Source: Heterodera schachtii (Eukaryota; Nematoda; Chromadorea; Rhabditida; Heteroderidae). From it: a stretch of DNA of 64,000 nucleotides. The position numbers and the translations under genes were made by a program. The notes beneath the pieces were generated by a model that was given only the letters and a program-made list of their open reading frames with translations, did not search any database and had not been told where the DNA came from. The stretch's first letter is position 1; each line of letters begins with the position of its first letter. Where the stretch lies: NCBI GenBank assembly GCA_023374025.1, contig SIJG01000022.1, forward strand, positions 434,001-498,000, read 5' to 3'. This document shows positions 31,375 through 44,160 of this stretch, piece after piece.

Positions 31375-34300
31375 ATGAACTCCACCGTGGATCACTACAC
31401 GTACTACCGTACCACCGGGCAACTGTCTGACAATCTTTTCAGTGGATTCGTTGTCCGCTGGATAATTTCCTGCTTTGGAATTTTGCTTAATTCCTTTCTC
31501 ATCTATGCAACAATAATCACCAGGCAAGTTGATTTATTCCCGAAGTGATCCCAGGGGTATTTTAAGCTAAATTACTATGTAGTGAAAGAATTTAAAATGT
31601 CTTTAAACGAGTCTTTTGCAATCACATCAGTTTTTTTTTTGAGTTGGGCACGGCCGATCCAGGCCAAAGGTGTGCGATAACGAACGAAAAGCACTAAAAT
31701 ACTCAGTATTGGACAGGGTAATTTCGTGGTTTTCTTTCTCATTCGTCCCTGATCCGGGCCCAGTATCTCTTTTTCATGAGCTCAACTAGACCAGAAATGT
31801 ATGAAATAAATGTTTTTGTACTTTTTTTGCTACTATCCAATAACTGTTTTTCCAGGGCCCATTCCTGGAAAAGCACAGGAATTCCCGACCCGGTTCCGTT
31901 CTCGTCCTAATACCTCTTCGAATATTTAGTTCCCTGCATAGCGTTTGCAACAAGTTGCTCGCGTTCGACAGTGCAGCGACCATCCTCTACCAACTTGGCA
32001 CTTTTGTTGGCGCGTTTCTCATGCTGACCGGCATCTACTTTGTGCCCCTCCCAATTTGCTGCCATTTCTTGCAATCCCTTCCGCTGGTCGGCATATATTG
32101 CTCATTGATAACCGTTCTTTTCCTGGCCATTGAACGCATTTTGATGATTGTTTTCCCAATTTGGTAATGATGTAATTATTTGTTTTTTAATTACGAAAAT
32201 TAATTAGCAATTATTTAAAGGTATCAATACAGAAAAACTCGTAAAATTTTCCTCCTCTTATTCTTCACCTGCACCGCATTTTCACTGTTAATTCTCCAAT
32301 CGGTTTTCCGCTGGGTGCAGGATGAGACAAGGATTACGTGAGTTTTTAATTTTTAATTTAAAACAAAATAACCGTGTCCAGACATTTGCAGCCCGGAGAT
32401 TTGCGCCTATGTCCAAAATCGGATTCCAACTAAAATTTTTTTAAGCCCTGATAGCCTAAAAAGCATTAAAATTAAGAAAACACAGTCTTTTGGTTTATTA
32501 GAAGCAATAATTCTGTTGTTTGGAAATTGATGATTTTTCAAAAATTTGCTGACCATCAAATTATCAGATATAACCACTTTCTATCACTTATATAATTATG
32601 TTTAAGGCTATCATGTAGTTTGTACCCGATTTTAGGCTAGGCGCAAATGTCCGAGGTGCAAATGCCCGGGCCGCAAATGTCTGGGGCACAAATGTCTTGG
32701 CGCAAATGTGGCGTAACCCAAAATAATGTTTGGGTACTGAAAAACTCGGCGCATCATTAGTATAAGGAAGAAGCTGATCAGTTAAACCGCGGAAAGCGGG
32801 TATTAATAAGATCCATAAAAGAACGGGCGAATGTGTCTTGGTAGCTCAATGATATAGCTGCCCACGGAATGGGCGGACGCGTGGATTCGATTCTCACCCG
32901 AGGAGTAACAATTTGTCCATTTCTTATTTTATCATAAACAAAATTGAAGGAAAGTGCAATTGAGAAAAATGATATTGTCCGAATAGTGATTGGTCCGGGC
33001 ATTACCCGAACTGTTCCGCTGGGATGGATACCCCCTAATTTGATCATCACTCACAAATCAGGATGGTCGTGTGTTCCAATCAAGATTGTCTCCAAGGCTT
33101 GGCTGGCACATTGCATTATGAGCTGACTGTTGCACTGAATGGGCTAAGCATTGTTTGCTACGCGCTTCTTTGGCTCTTTTTGAAAGTCAAAAAAAAATTA
33201 GGTGAGCAATTTGTAAATAGTAGAGATCGGATTTTCCGAATCTGCCGGATCGGATCAGGCTGAAATTTTCAGAAGCAACCTGTTTCCTGGCCCGACCTCT
33301 CAAAAACCGGTGAAACCGGCTTTCCAAATTGCCGGGCCCTTGAACCGGTTTCCGGTTTGGTAAAATTTAAATTCTCACATGTAATTCAACCCCAAATTGA
33401 CAAAAAATCGTGCAAAGTGTTAAATTTGGCTCTATTTCACTTCAGGCTTCAATAAATGACCTCGTCAATTATAAACTTCAAAATTTTTCAAAAAAATAAA
33501 AAATTTTAAAAGAATAATTAAAAAATTCAACCGAAAATTCGAAAAAAAAAATTAATAACATTATGCCAAATGGATATTTTTCAAAGGAAGCTGTTCGAGG
33601 CCGAAAATTTCACTAGACTCGAGACCGAAACCGAAAATCCCGCGACTTTTTTTCAAAAAATTTTCTTATTCACTAAAAATTGATAAATATTTTCTATAAA
33701 TTAAATCAAATCAACTGATTTGTCCGCTATTTTAATTTAACCTTTTCACAAAAATTTGGAGGCTCCGCCGGGGCAAATTTTGAAATTTTAGCGCATTTTG
33801 ATAACAGATTTAGGCAAAAAATGAAAATTTTGCGATTTTGAACCTATTTCTAAGAAAAATTGGGGGGTTTTAGGCGATGGGGGTGAAAACTGCTAATTTT
33901 AACCTATATATTCAAGTATACACATACACTTATAATTCAAAAATCTTAACTTTTGAAAATTAAATGAAAAACTACAACTTGGATGGGAACTGATCCATTG
34001 GAAAAATAGGGAAGGAACCCAAGAGCACAACCACCTCGACCACGCATGTGACAAACTTTAGCAAAAAATTAATAAAAATATATAAATTTAAGTTCATCAT
34101 AAGTCAATCATTAGGGGTGTATTTTTCACTTTAAAACTCGTTCTTTAGGGGTGTATTTTTCTCGAAACTTCGGGCAAATTACTCGAAGCTCGAAGTTCGA
34201 AGTCCAAAAAACGCGAAGTTTTCGAAGCTCGAAGCACGAAGCTCGAAGTTTATGAGGTGTAATGAAATATGATTCTTGGTATTTTTCTTTAGATTTAAAT

Positions 34301-37300
34301 ACATCTGTAAGCTGAAAAATTTCAAAAAATTCAGCAAAATATGAAACAACAGCGCCTGACTGCAACATCATTTCGTCACTAAGAGTTTTGTCACTGAGAA
34401 ATAATTAAAAAATATTTATTAATTTATCATAGAAAATTTTTTTTATCTGTTTAGCAGAAAATCCCCTCCGATATTTATAGTAAACCAAGAAATGATTCAA
34501 ACCGAATAGGAATTTTCAACTGTCTTTGACCATAGAATTTGGGTTGCAGTTTTTTTGAAATTTTGTTTGTATTTATTACTAGGGCTCGAAATGGACTAAA
34601 AAGCTCAAAAATGGACAAATATGGACTAAAAATTGCCAAAATATACGTTTTAAACCTTCAAAAAGTTGTGTATATATTCAATATTTGCTTAAACAAACTT
34701 AAAAAATACCCTAAAAACTACAAAAAATTCCAATTATCAAATTCCAGCTTCACAATTAAAATCAAATACATCTCAAAATTTTTAGTAATAATCTAATTCT
34801 GTTTTAGCGAAAAATTTCAACAAAATACCTATAAATTTGCCAAAGTTTCGAAAAAATTCTTTTTTTTTTTTGGGCGGGGGGGGGGGGTGTATTTTTTAAA
34901 AATTTAAATGGACTGCTCTTTAGTGGTGTATTTTTGAATAATGTGTCTCACTACCCAAAAATGTCAGCCACTCTTAAATCCCATTGATTTTTTCCCTTAA
35001 ATTAAGAAACTAATACGGCACGAAGTGTGTTCAAGTCGATTCTGGCGGTGATGCTTGCCAATTTGTTTGGTCAAACTCTGAGTGGGACGGTTAGAATTTT
35101 GTTGTCCGTACTCAGTGTCAGTCCCGCGCAGCAATCGATTGTCTTGATGTGCATGGGCCATTTTACAACACTGATCCAGGCACACAATGCGCCAATTCTC
35201 TACATATTCAGGTGGTGCTTAAAACAATAAAATTTGCCAATGTGCTATTTGAGGGCATTTTTAAGTGAAATTTTATTTTCTCTCACCAAAAACACTTTTT
35301 TAAACCAAAATTGACAAAAACACATATTGGAAAAATAATATTTTAAAAATTTAAGAAATTTTAAGAGCGAAATTAAACTTCCAAAGTTTTGTGGCAATCG
35401 GTATTTTTCCTATTTTTAAGTCATTCGACACCCATTTTTAAGAAATAAGCATGGCTAAGCTCTTATTTTGGACTATTTGGTTCTTATTCACATTTTTTGA
35501 GAAAAGAAAAATTTGCGAATAATTTTGGACAAAATTTGAAAATAAAAATTTAACAAAATTTCAAAAAGTGCAGAAATGGAGAATTAGAAATATGAAAATT
35601 CAAAATTAAAATTAATTACCGTATTTGCTTTTTTTATCCCCCCGGGGGGATTATTTTTCAACCTCCTCAGAAAGGGGGGGATAATTAGACACGGGGGGAT
35701 AAATGGAGAAGGGGGGATTATTTTTCGACAGATTTATTTAGTGTAAAATTTTTGAAATTTATTTGAACACGTCGCCAAAAATGTCATCATTAGGGATGCG
35801 ACTTTTAATGACTAAAAATCCAGAAATAGTTAACTAAAATAGTGAGCAAAAAATGCCAAAATAGTGACAAAATAGTATAAAAAGTGCGAAATAGTGACGA
35901 ATAGTAACATAATTTTCAGCCAAAAATTAAGCAAAAATAATTTTTATTCACTGGTTGCAGTTGCAAATGAGTAGGACTGGAATTTTTAAGGGCAAAAACC
36001 CAAAATAGGTAGGTATCTAAAAAATAATTAAAATTAAAATTCTTGCCAAGAAAATGAATTTTTGATAACTTCTTTTTCATTTCTTAGGAGTGATTTTTGA
36101 AAATTTTATGTCGATTCTTAGGGGGTGTATTTAAAAAAATTAGGTCGTTTCTTAAGGGTGTATTTTCCGTTTTATTGCATTTTTGTTAACAAATTTTCCA
36201 AAATTGTCTAAATAGTGAAAAATAGTGACAAAATAATGAACTTTCACTATTTTAGTGATGAAAGGCAAAAAAAAGTGATTTCTATCAAAAAAAAATAGTT
36301 AAAACCTAAAAATCGCACGTCAAAAAATAATAATTTTTTATTGCATTTTTTTCAAGAATTTGTGAATTTTACATGAAAAATTCGAAAAATACCTTGGACG
36401 CAGGAAAATTATTAAGGGGGGTTTATTATTTCTTTATTTTTTTGCAAAATTAATTAATTTTAAAAATTTTAAACTTTCGATTGATCTAGTCAATTTTTTA
36501 ATTTTTTCGAGATTCTAACCATTTGTAGAGTTCCACTACGTATCTCAGCAAAATTTGGTGAGCTCCTGATCAATTACAAATTATTTATGGATATAACATT
36601 TTTAGAAATTTTTAGTTTTTTTTTTTTGAAATTAATTCATAAATATTTTTTTCTGAAAGTGCTCTGAAACGCACCAAATTTTACACTCTGTTGCACTCTG
36701 CCTAAGAACTAAGACTGACCTAAAATTAAAAAAATACACCCTTAAAAACTGGTAAATTTTCTCAATAATGCATCCCTTAATTTTTTTCTTGACAAAATTA
36801 TGTCATTATTCGTCATTATTTCGGGCTTTTCGCCATTATTTTGGCATTTTTTTTAGCATTTTTTACTAATTGATAAATAGAAAATCCATTTATCCCTCCG
36901 GGGGGATAAATGGGGACGGGGGGATTATTTTTCAAACACCTCATGAAGGGGGGGATAATTGGGGACGGCGGGATTAATGGGGACGGGGAGGATAAAAAGA
37001 GCAAATACGGTATATACAATTTTCTGAGAAATTAGAAATTTTTATTTGGTGTATGTTTATGCTCAGAATTTTTCCATTTTCTTAAATCAAAAAATCTTTT
37101 CTTGATAAATAGCGATTATTTAGAACTAATATTTTTTTTTTTTTGCTTGTTTAATGTTTGTATATTTTTAATTTTTTCACCCATCTAATTTAAAGTGAGG
37201 AATATCGACGCGCTTTTAACCAAATATTTGCTCGCTTTTTTGGATGTGAAACTCGGACTGCAAATAGTCACAACATTCGGATTACCTGTGTTCAAAACCG

Positions 37301-37343
37301 TAATCGTTTAGTTCCAATGGTAAGAAAAATTAAATTAAAATAA
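31375..37343 (+). CDS. Serpentine chemoreceptor, class Srsx (A)
   Basis: Six exons: 31375-31523, 31930-32163, 32221-32337, 33062-33201, 35007-35211 and 37196-37343. All join in phase. The product starts MNSTVDHY (N-glycosylation site). TM1 is VRWIISCFGILLNSFLIY. IERILMIVFPIWYQYRKTRK follows TM3 (the DRY-like position). TM6-7 end in APILYIFSEEYRRAFNQIF, the S-E-Y-R signature after TM7 of Srsx receptors. Srsx proteins are nematode sensory GPCRs. Intron 1 is GC-AG (AG|GCAAGT). The ATG at 31375 was preferred to a non-standard start 72 bp upstream. A strong GTAAGA at 37320 could start a further intron, so the C-terminus is provisional. Introns hold a tRNA-like sequence and several MITEs, stretching a gene of about 1 kb of coding sequence to 6 kb. 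Confidence 0.8.
32370..32715. repeat. GCAAATGTC-iterated repeat in Srsx-A intron
   Basis: Repeated GCAAATGTC/GACATTTGC words: inverted copies at the left (about 32380-32412) and five direct copies at the right (about 32641-32710). The arrangement fits a foldback repeat. Related words occur at 6940-7320. Confidence 0.55.
32834..32906 (+). tRNA. tRNA-like sequence, probably a pseudogene or SINE head
   Basis: It folds as a degenerate cloverleaf. There is an AGCT/AGCT D stem and a 5-bp anticodon stem (TGCCC/GGGCG) around loop ACGGAAT, giving anticodon GGA. The T arm is GTGGATTCGATTCTCAC with a B-box-like GGATTCGATTC. The acceptor stem pairs at only about five of seven positions. Position 33 is C instead of U, and there is no long variable arm as expected for tRNA-Ser. 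It sits inside a chemoreceptor intron. Confidence 0.4.
35617..37012. repeat. 1.4-kb inverted-repeat element with GGGGATAA ends
   Basis: TACCGTATTTGCTTTTTTTA at the left is mirrored at the right by TAAAAAGAGCAAATACGGTA. Both ends continue into GGGGGATAAATGG / GGGGGATTATTTTTCAA blocks. A partial third copy is at 440-540. Another MITE is inserted inside. Located in the last intron of Srsx-A. Confidence 0.75.
35791..36321. repeat. MITE nested inside the 35.6-37.0 kb element
   Basis: Begins TAGGGATGCGACTTTTAATG and ends with ACCTAAAAATCGCACGTC, an imperfect inverted pair. Contains 'ATAGTGACAAAATAGTG' repeats and the A-rich module in inverse orientation (GGGTGTATTTTCCGTTTTAT at about 36150). Confidence 0.6.
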
Positions 37344-38424
37344 TAAAACTCACCAATAAAAATTTCTCAATTTCAATCACATAATTTACGATGATGACTG
37401 ATTTCGGCCGAATTCGACAATGAATTACACTTCGAGAAAGAAACCAAAGACTCGAGGTCGAGCCTGAGTTTTTTAAAATCTTGAATCAGTGCTCTATATA
37501 AATTGTTCACATTAATCTACTGTCTTAACATTGTTTTTTCCTTATAAATCTGTAGAATATTTTAAAAAACACCATTTTTAGGATAATCACTCTTCTAAAA
37601 AATTTCCTAGCTGCGGCGCCGGAAAGACATTGAATCAAATTTATCAAAATTATAATAAAATTTTATAAGAATTAGAAAGGACGGGATATTTCATAAATAA
37701 AATTCACTGTTTCGGCTTAGAATTCGGCGAAATATTAATTTAATCAGTATTTTCGGCGTCATTCCCTCCATTTATCAAATTTTCCTTGTTAAAGTGAAAA
37801 TTTTAATTTCTATGAAATACTCAAAATTTATTGTTCCAAATCGAATTCTATCGTTTAATCACAGTGACTGTTCAATATCCATCTACTGTATAAAAGTTCC
37901 GAAGTCCAAAAATTATGCATCAAATTAAAATTTTTTTTTTAAATTTTAACTTATTCATTTGTTATTGAAATAAATTTTTACACAATTTAATTTTTTCTTC
38001 ATAAATTGTTGATTTTTAACTTTTCTGTGTTTTTTGATTAAGGCCCAATTTTTTAATCCATTCATAAATATTTTTGCGATTTGTGCCCATTTTTTTTTGA
38101 TATTTTTATTTCAATTTTTATTAAATTCTTTTGCTGAATATTTTCTTTCTTTTTGCTCAATTTTTTCTTCAGGGAGAAGCCGGCGGAATAATAGAAAAAA
38201 AACGCAAAAACGAATAATTCTTTTTTTCAATCTCTAACCGTGAAAATTTCTAACACAGAAATTTAATTTTCCATCTGTGAACATATTTTTAGGCTTTTAA
38301 CAATGTTTCTACGGATAGCATTTTATGAGATGAAACACATAATACCGAAAAACAATATTTTTCCAAATAATTTTAAAAGAGTGATTTATAAACATTTAAA
38401 AATTCCTCTTTCGGGGTTTTGGCT

Positions 38425-38545
38425 AGGGTACACGGGTCCGGGTATTTGGGCAAAAACCGGGTCCAGGTCCCGAAAAGCCGGGTTCGGGTCAGGGTCCAAG
38501 TTTTTCAACCGGGTCCGGGTATCGGGTCCAACCGGGTCCTGAGAA
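38425..38545. repeat. GGGTCCGGGT-iterated patch
   Basis: About eight degenerate CGGGTCC/CCGGGTA words in an otherwise AT-rich region. Similar in style to 1-88 and 6365-6503 but with a different unit. Confidence 0.5.
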
Positions 38546-39045
38546 AAAATCTAAAAATTTTTATTATTTTTTAAATTTTTTTTCATGAAAAAAGGTTATA
38601 CGTTAAAAATATTATAAAATCTATTCATGAAAAATATTACTTTATAAATAATTGCGGCCTGATTTTTGTTGTCAAAAAATCAAAAATTTTGTGATTTTTA
38701 GCTAATTTATTTACAGAATTTATACCAAAAATGTTCAATTTTTAAAAGGAATATAAGGAAATTCTTCAAAATTATTATTCAGTTATTATAAAAATTATAT
38801 GAAATTATTGTAAGCTTTTATTTATCCAAGAAGAAAGTTATATTATTTAAAAATTTTGAACTTTCTTTACGTAATGATTAAATAAGAGTTTTCAACAAAA
38901 TCTTAAAAAAACTTTTAAAAGAGATATACAAAAGGAAGAATTGAACATGAGAAAGAAGTAACAGAATATAAAAGACTAACCACTAAGACACAGGAGTAAT
39001 AAATCGGAATTTGTGTCCATTTTTTGTAACTTTTCTATAATTTCG

Positions 39046-39438
39046 GGTGCTATGACGTTAGTCAAAAACCATCAAATGAAAAGATTTTTTGACATAACTT
39101 TGCTCAAAAGCAACCGAATTTTAATATATTAATATCATTCGATAGCCCAAAGTGTTATTTATTATTCTGCAAAATTTTAAAAAGTTTCGTTAGGTTCAAG
39201 AAAATTATGACTAAAAATGTTCAAAAAAAAAACTTGGTATTTTGAGTTTCTCAAGCCATAACTTTTTTGAAAGTTGGTGAATTTTTTGAAATTTTGCAGG
39301 ATAATAAAAAACACTTAGGGCTATTGCTATTGCAAAAATATCAAGACTTTAAAATTTGGTACAGCTTAGGCAAAGTTATGATAATTTTCTGTCAAAAATT
39401 TTCCATTTGATGGTTTTTTGACTAAAGTCCCAGCACCT
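39046..39438. repeat. Foldback MITE, TAGTCAAAAACCATCAAATG ends
   Basis: About 32-bp inverted termini (GGTGCTATGACGTTAGTC... and ...GACTAAAGTCCCAGCACCT). The two interior halves also fold on each other around TTCGATAGCCCAAAGTGTTA. A relative lies at 52750-53133, and fragments at 7465, 8505, 47195 and 49540. Confidence 0.75.
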
Positions 39439-40077
39439 AATTTGGCATACAAAAGGTTGCGCATCCCATAGAGTAAGACGAGCAGCCATTTGCTTATCTT
39501 AAAACAGTGAAATGCTAAATTTTTAAAATTAATTTATTATTTTTTATTTTCCATTTCCTTTCGTTATCCGTTTTCTTTGGTTGACTATCATCGGCAGTTC
39601 ACAAAGTGTCAATTTCCCATTTCTCGGCTTACATTTTTTGTTGTTGTAAAATTCCCCAAAATTTCATGCCAAAATAAAGACTCATATCAATTCCATAAGT
39701 TCTGCCAAATTTTGCTTAAAACTTTAATCAATTAATTATCTTAAGAAAATTTTATATAATATTAAATTTTTTCTAAAATAATTAATTAGTTACTTTTCTG
39801 AACAGCGTTTTTAAAAAGCAATTTTTAAATGATTTGTGTAAAGCCTTTTTGCATTTGACTTCCGCTAGAATTATTATTATTTTTTCAAATAACATTTTTT
39901 TTCATAATTTACTTATATCATATGAATATTTTTTTTGTTCATTCATTATTTATTGATGATTCACACCCATTTTTTGTTTAAAAAGCGATTTTCATTAGCT
40001 AAAAATGAGAAAAATGAATAATCTTTCGTTTTTTGAATCGTAATATTTAATTATTATTTTTTTTCAATAACGATTCA

Positions 40078-42726
40078 ATGCTTTTTATTCATATTTTTAT
40101 TGTTTTTATGTTTTTTCTTCCTCCTTTCGCTGTTTCTAACGGCACAATGTATTAATTAAAATAAAAGAATTACTTATTATAATATTATCATTCATTAAGA
40201 GAAAATTTAGGAAAGTGCCGTTGGAGTTGACGAAATTTGGTCCTATCAAAGTCAAGTATGAACTTCATGGGAATTGTTCGAGGTTTTTAATTGGAGTAAC
40301 TTATGAGCAAATTAAACGATTAGTCCAATCAGTAATTAATTAATTGCATAATTAAGTTTTTCATTGTGCTACAGAAGCACATTGTTTGGCAAAAATGTGC
40401 CATGGAAATTGGCGAAAAGATTTAAATTCGACAAAATGCTCAATGGGTCAACAATCAGTGGCAAATGCGGCGAAAATGCCAGGAAAATTCAATTTTCACT
40501 TCGCAACGCAACAATCATTTTCGGAAAACAAAATTACATATTCGAGTCAGTGAAATTAGAAAAATTAAATTACTACTTTATTTGGTTGTAATTTTAGAGC
40601 ATACTGTAAATATTGGGTTATCCCATAAATACTGTCAACCCTATAAATGAATCAAAACAGATTTATGTGTTTGTGTGCTCGGATTTCAGGGTCTACGACT
40701 TTCATAACTCTTAAATTTGCTAAAAATTCAAAAGTGCCAAATTATTGAGAAACGATATAGCTTGAAAATATCCCAAATATATCAATAAAAACTTAAGACA
40801 AACAAAAGTTATGATATTTATTAAAAAGGCTGACAATATTTATGGGACAATCCAATAAATCTCCAAAAAAGGAATATTTAATTAATTTACAAAGAATTTA
40901 TTATGCTATATTAATTCATTATTCCATTAATAAACATTTTTCCTAATTTTAGGTATTCGGGCAAAGACTTTTCTTCTCCGTTCCTCAATGTCGAATTCAA
41001 GTTTATGATTTCAGGCCAATTTTTGACAATTAATAAAGGTAGTCGCGAATTTTATTAATTTTAAATATATTTATTTGATAATTTTAGCTTCACCGATCGG
41101 AAATAAATTGCACAAAGAATTTTTCACGAATTCAATGCTTGGCCCATTTTTGGAAGAATATGCCGGACTTTGGCTGTTGGCTGCGGACATTGTGCCAAAA
41201 TTGAGCCAAAAACGAAAAACCAAATTGATGTTTATGGTGCCGGATGAATGCGAATTAACTCGAGTTGAATTTCCACCTCAAAATTGCGCAACTTTTAAGC
41301 ATTCTGCCATTTCTAAAATGAACCCACTTGTAAGCATTTTAGGCTTTTCATTTAGATCATTTTTGGCTTAAACCAAGTTAAAATAATTTTATAATTAAAC
41401 AAAATTTACCAGATTTCCGGTGGATCCAAACTTGCCATAAACCGTATGCCGTGGACTGTTTATTTTCTGGCTACTGTAGCAAATGGGTTCCAAACCATGG
41501 GATACAGCTGCACAGCTTCGCTGATTTCACCGCAATTCGTTCTGTTGGCAGCACATTGTTTTGACAATCTAAAGGAAAATGGACCATTTTCACTTGGTAA
41601 TTTTTTTATTAAATTAATACATAAATTTGTAAAATGTAATTACATGTATATACGTTATAATAATTAATAATATTTCAATAAAATAAAAATAAATATTATT
41701 TTTTAATTCCATTTTATGATTCGGGTCGAATTCACGTCTCATTTCGAGTTCACGTTATGATGGTATTACCAATGAAATGATTCGACAAACCGGTTTTAAT
41801 GTGTTCATCCACCCAAATTATAAGAAGAACGTTCTTGGCTTGTTCGATTTAGCACTAATTAAGGCATTTAAAAATATAATTAATTTATTATTAAATTGTT
41901 ATTTTAGTTGGACAAAAAAGTCAAACTTTCTCCAAAAATTTACCCAGTCTGCGTTCATTGTGGGCCCACCGAAAAATTCAAAAATGGAAAAGCATTCATT
42001 GCCGGATGGGGAAATTTAAAGAGTAATTAATTAATGAATGATTTAATTAAAAAGGATAAATACGAAAAATTATTGATGTAAAAATATTGAAATAAATCAA
42101 TTGTAAAAAATAAAAAAATAAAATTAATTAATCAATTAAAAACCCAAAATGAAATTTGCTATTCTTAGATTCTTGTGGCGAGAATGGCCAAGAGAGTCCA
42201 GTGAAACTGATGGGTCGCACTGCTCAATTAATTAAATGCAGCAAGTCTTTAGCGAAAGATGGTCAGGAGCGAATTTGCATTGAGAAGGATTCTATTCAGA
42301 AAGTTAAATTATAAAATATTTTTAAGTTTTATTTAGACATCATTTATATTTTTACTATTTTACAGTTTCAATGAAAATGGTCCCTATTTTCTAAATAATT
42401 GGAGATTTTTCGTCATTTAGTTTCTTACCCTAATCCCTGATTAAATAATTATATGAATTTATTCAGCTTTATTTATTTTATTTTTTATTAAAAAATCGTT
42501 AGGGCGATAGTGGTGGAGCTTTGTTGGGCAGCAACGGCACAAATTTTGTCCAAATTGGCGTTGCAAGTGCCATTTATTGCAACTTCATTGGAAAACGTAA
42601 TTAAATTTTAATTACATGTTTTTGAAGGATTTTAAATTAAATAATTCAAAAGATTTACTGGGCCTTTACACTCGGCTGGACGGATGTTGGATTGAGCAAA
42701 TCACTGGGGTTCAATGCGGCATTTAA
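40078..42726 (+). CDS. Secreted trypsin-like (S1) serine protease with unassigned N-terminal region
   Basis: Eleven exons: 40078-40148, 40211-40282, 40375-40545, 40953-41038, 41088-41329, 41413-41596, about 41740-41863, 41908-42022, 42169-42302, 42503-42596 and 42653-42726. A signal peptide (LFIHIFIVFMFFLPPFAVS) is followed by about 190 residues that I cannot assign, ending CATFKHSAISKMNPL. The protease domain then follows: GGSKLAINRMPWTVYF, LLAAHCF (catalytic His), FDLALIK (Asp), IAGWGN, GDSGGALLG (Ser), and GLYTRLDGCWIEQIT. The enzyme would cleave proteins outside the cell. The N-terminal part may be a prodomain. The start of exon 7 has no clean acceptor in the required phase, so a small lesion or misassembly there is possible. 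The intron after FDLALIK appears to be GC-AG. Confidence 0.8.
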
Positions 42727-43599
42727 TCGATTCTTTCCTTTCTTTCCTGCTAATCCAATAATTTTATTTTTGCCATAATACAGTAATGGTCATATGTTTA
42801 TCTATGCCCCCATTTTATTTTGTTTTCGTCATCATTGTAACTGTAAATTGCAATTAAAGCGTAAATATATGGTTGTATTTTGTAGCATTTTTACGTGGTT
42901 TTGAATGGTATATACCAATACTCAAATGAATATTTTACCTAAACACTGTATTTTATCAAATGAATTACGCACAAATTATTGGTGGTAAAATATCCAGGTC
43001 CCAAAATACACCGACTGTAAAATTTATCGAATCCCAAAATACACTGAAAATCGGGAAAATTGGGTTAATTTTGAAAGGCGACGATTTAATATTGTTCATT
43101 ATCTCTTGCGAAATGTCAGGTGTAAAATGAAATATTGTTCTTGACATCCGACTAATTTTTTTTTTAATAAACAGGTGCAAAATTCTCTCTAAAATTTAAT
43201 CTTTTAATTAAATTTCTTTTACAATAGTTTTGGTGCTTTTCAATTTCATTTCTATGCATTTTTGACAGTTAGACCGAAAAGTTGAAATTCCAAAGTTTTC
43301 AACTTTTAGACTTTTGTTCAAATTCGGGTCAGGCATCCCGTATTGATCGATATGCGCCGGCGGCAAATGGACGGCAGTTGTGATCAGATTTGTTATCGGT
43401 TGGTTTTTATCCAATTGTGGAGAGGTAGAGAAAGCGATGTAAATAGGAATGATCAACCGAATACCAAATAAAATGAACTTAATTAGATATTAATATTAAT
43501 ATTCTTAATAAAATTAGTTCTATCTATTATGAGTCTGCCATGCCAAATTTTTTTGTTTATTTATAATTGGTTATAATTAGCTAATAAAATTGTTATAAT
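42727..43599. other. Intergenic / 3' flank, one open minus frame
   Basis: A minus-strand frame at 43208-43456 (MIIPIYIAFSTSPQLDK...) could be a terminal exon of the broken receptor that follows. No splice support was found. Confidence 0.3.
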
Positions 43600-44160
43600 C
43601 CAACCGCAAAAGGCGACCACAAAATGGTGAACAAATGGCCACGATTCTTTTCATATGTTCGGACAAATCAAGTGGCTAAGATGCGTTCTACGATCAGAAC
43701 ATGGGGGTAAATGCCGATGAAACACATTTTTATTAATGTCGGGAAAAACATATTCGGCACCAAATTGGTCCAAATAGATGAACTTGAAGAGGCAAATGAT
43801 AAAACGACAGGAACCACGCTTAATTTGCAAAAATAGGGTCTAATCAAAGCAATTTTTAAGTACAATAAGCTTAGGATTAAAAAATATATGGGCATTTCGT
43901 GAATTTTTTTAAATACAAAATTATCTTTTATTTATTCAATATTTAACAAGAAAATAAAGAAACTCTGGAAGATGCGAATGTCTTTCATGTTCGGGTGGAT
44001 GACCGATGTGCGTGCCACCAAAATCAGATTGGCAAAGGACAACGGAATGCCAACAAATGTGGTCGACAATTCAGCGGCATTGCCGAAGAACAGAAGATAT
44101 AGTTCATACTTAGTTGGTACTGTTGTGTTCAATGCTTTTATGTTAGCAAAAAGTTGATTA
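43600..44160 (-). pseudogene. Broken serpentine receptor (Srab/Sra/Sre-like)
   Basis: The upstream fragment (about 44160-43960) encodes ALNTTVPTKYELYLLFFGNA, TM1 (FVGIPLSFANLILV) and IHPNMKDIRIFQS. The downstream fragment (about 43860-43600) encodes FIGIYPHVLIVERILAT, then a TGA codon, then FVRTYEKNRGHLFTILWSPF in the same frame. An ER-LAT motif followed by a Tyr-Glu-Lys segment is characteristic of the Sra superfamily of nematode receptors. The in-frame stop, the absence of ATG and missing later segments mark it as decayed. Confidence 0.6.

Larger units (their letters stand above)
37344..40077. other. Intergenic, repeats, no gene seen
   Basis: AT-rich. Contains a GGGTCCGGGT-iterated patch (38425-38545) and a MITE (39046-39438). 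The stretch before 40078 should contain the protease promoter; nothing specific is recognisable. Confidence 0.45.

Noticed and set aside
34126..34371. Possible hAT transposase fragment (minus; FAEFFEIFQLTDVFKSKEKY)
   Set aside because: The resemblance is a few spaced residues only, and half the frame is a CGAAGCTCGAAG repeat. Not enough to support.
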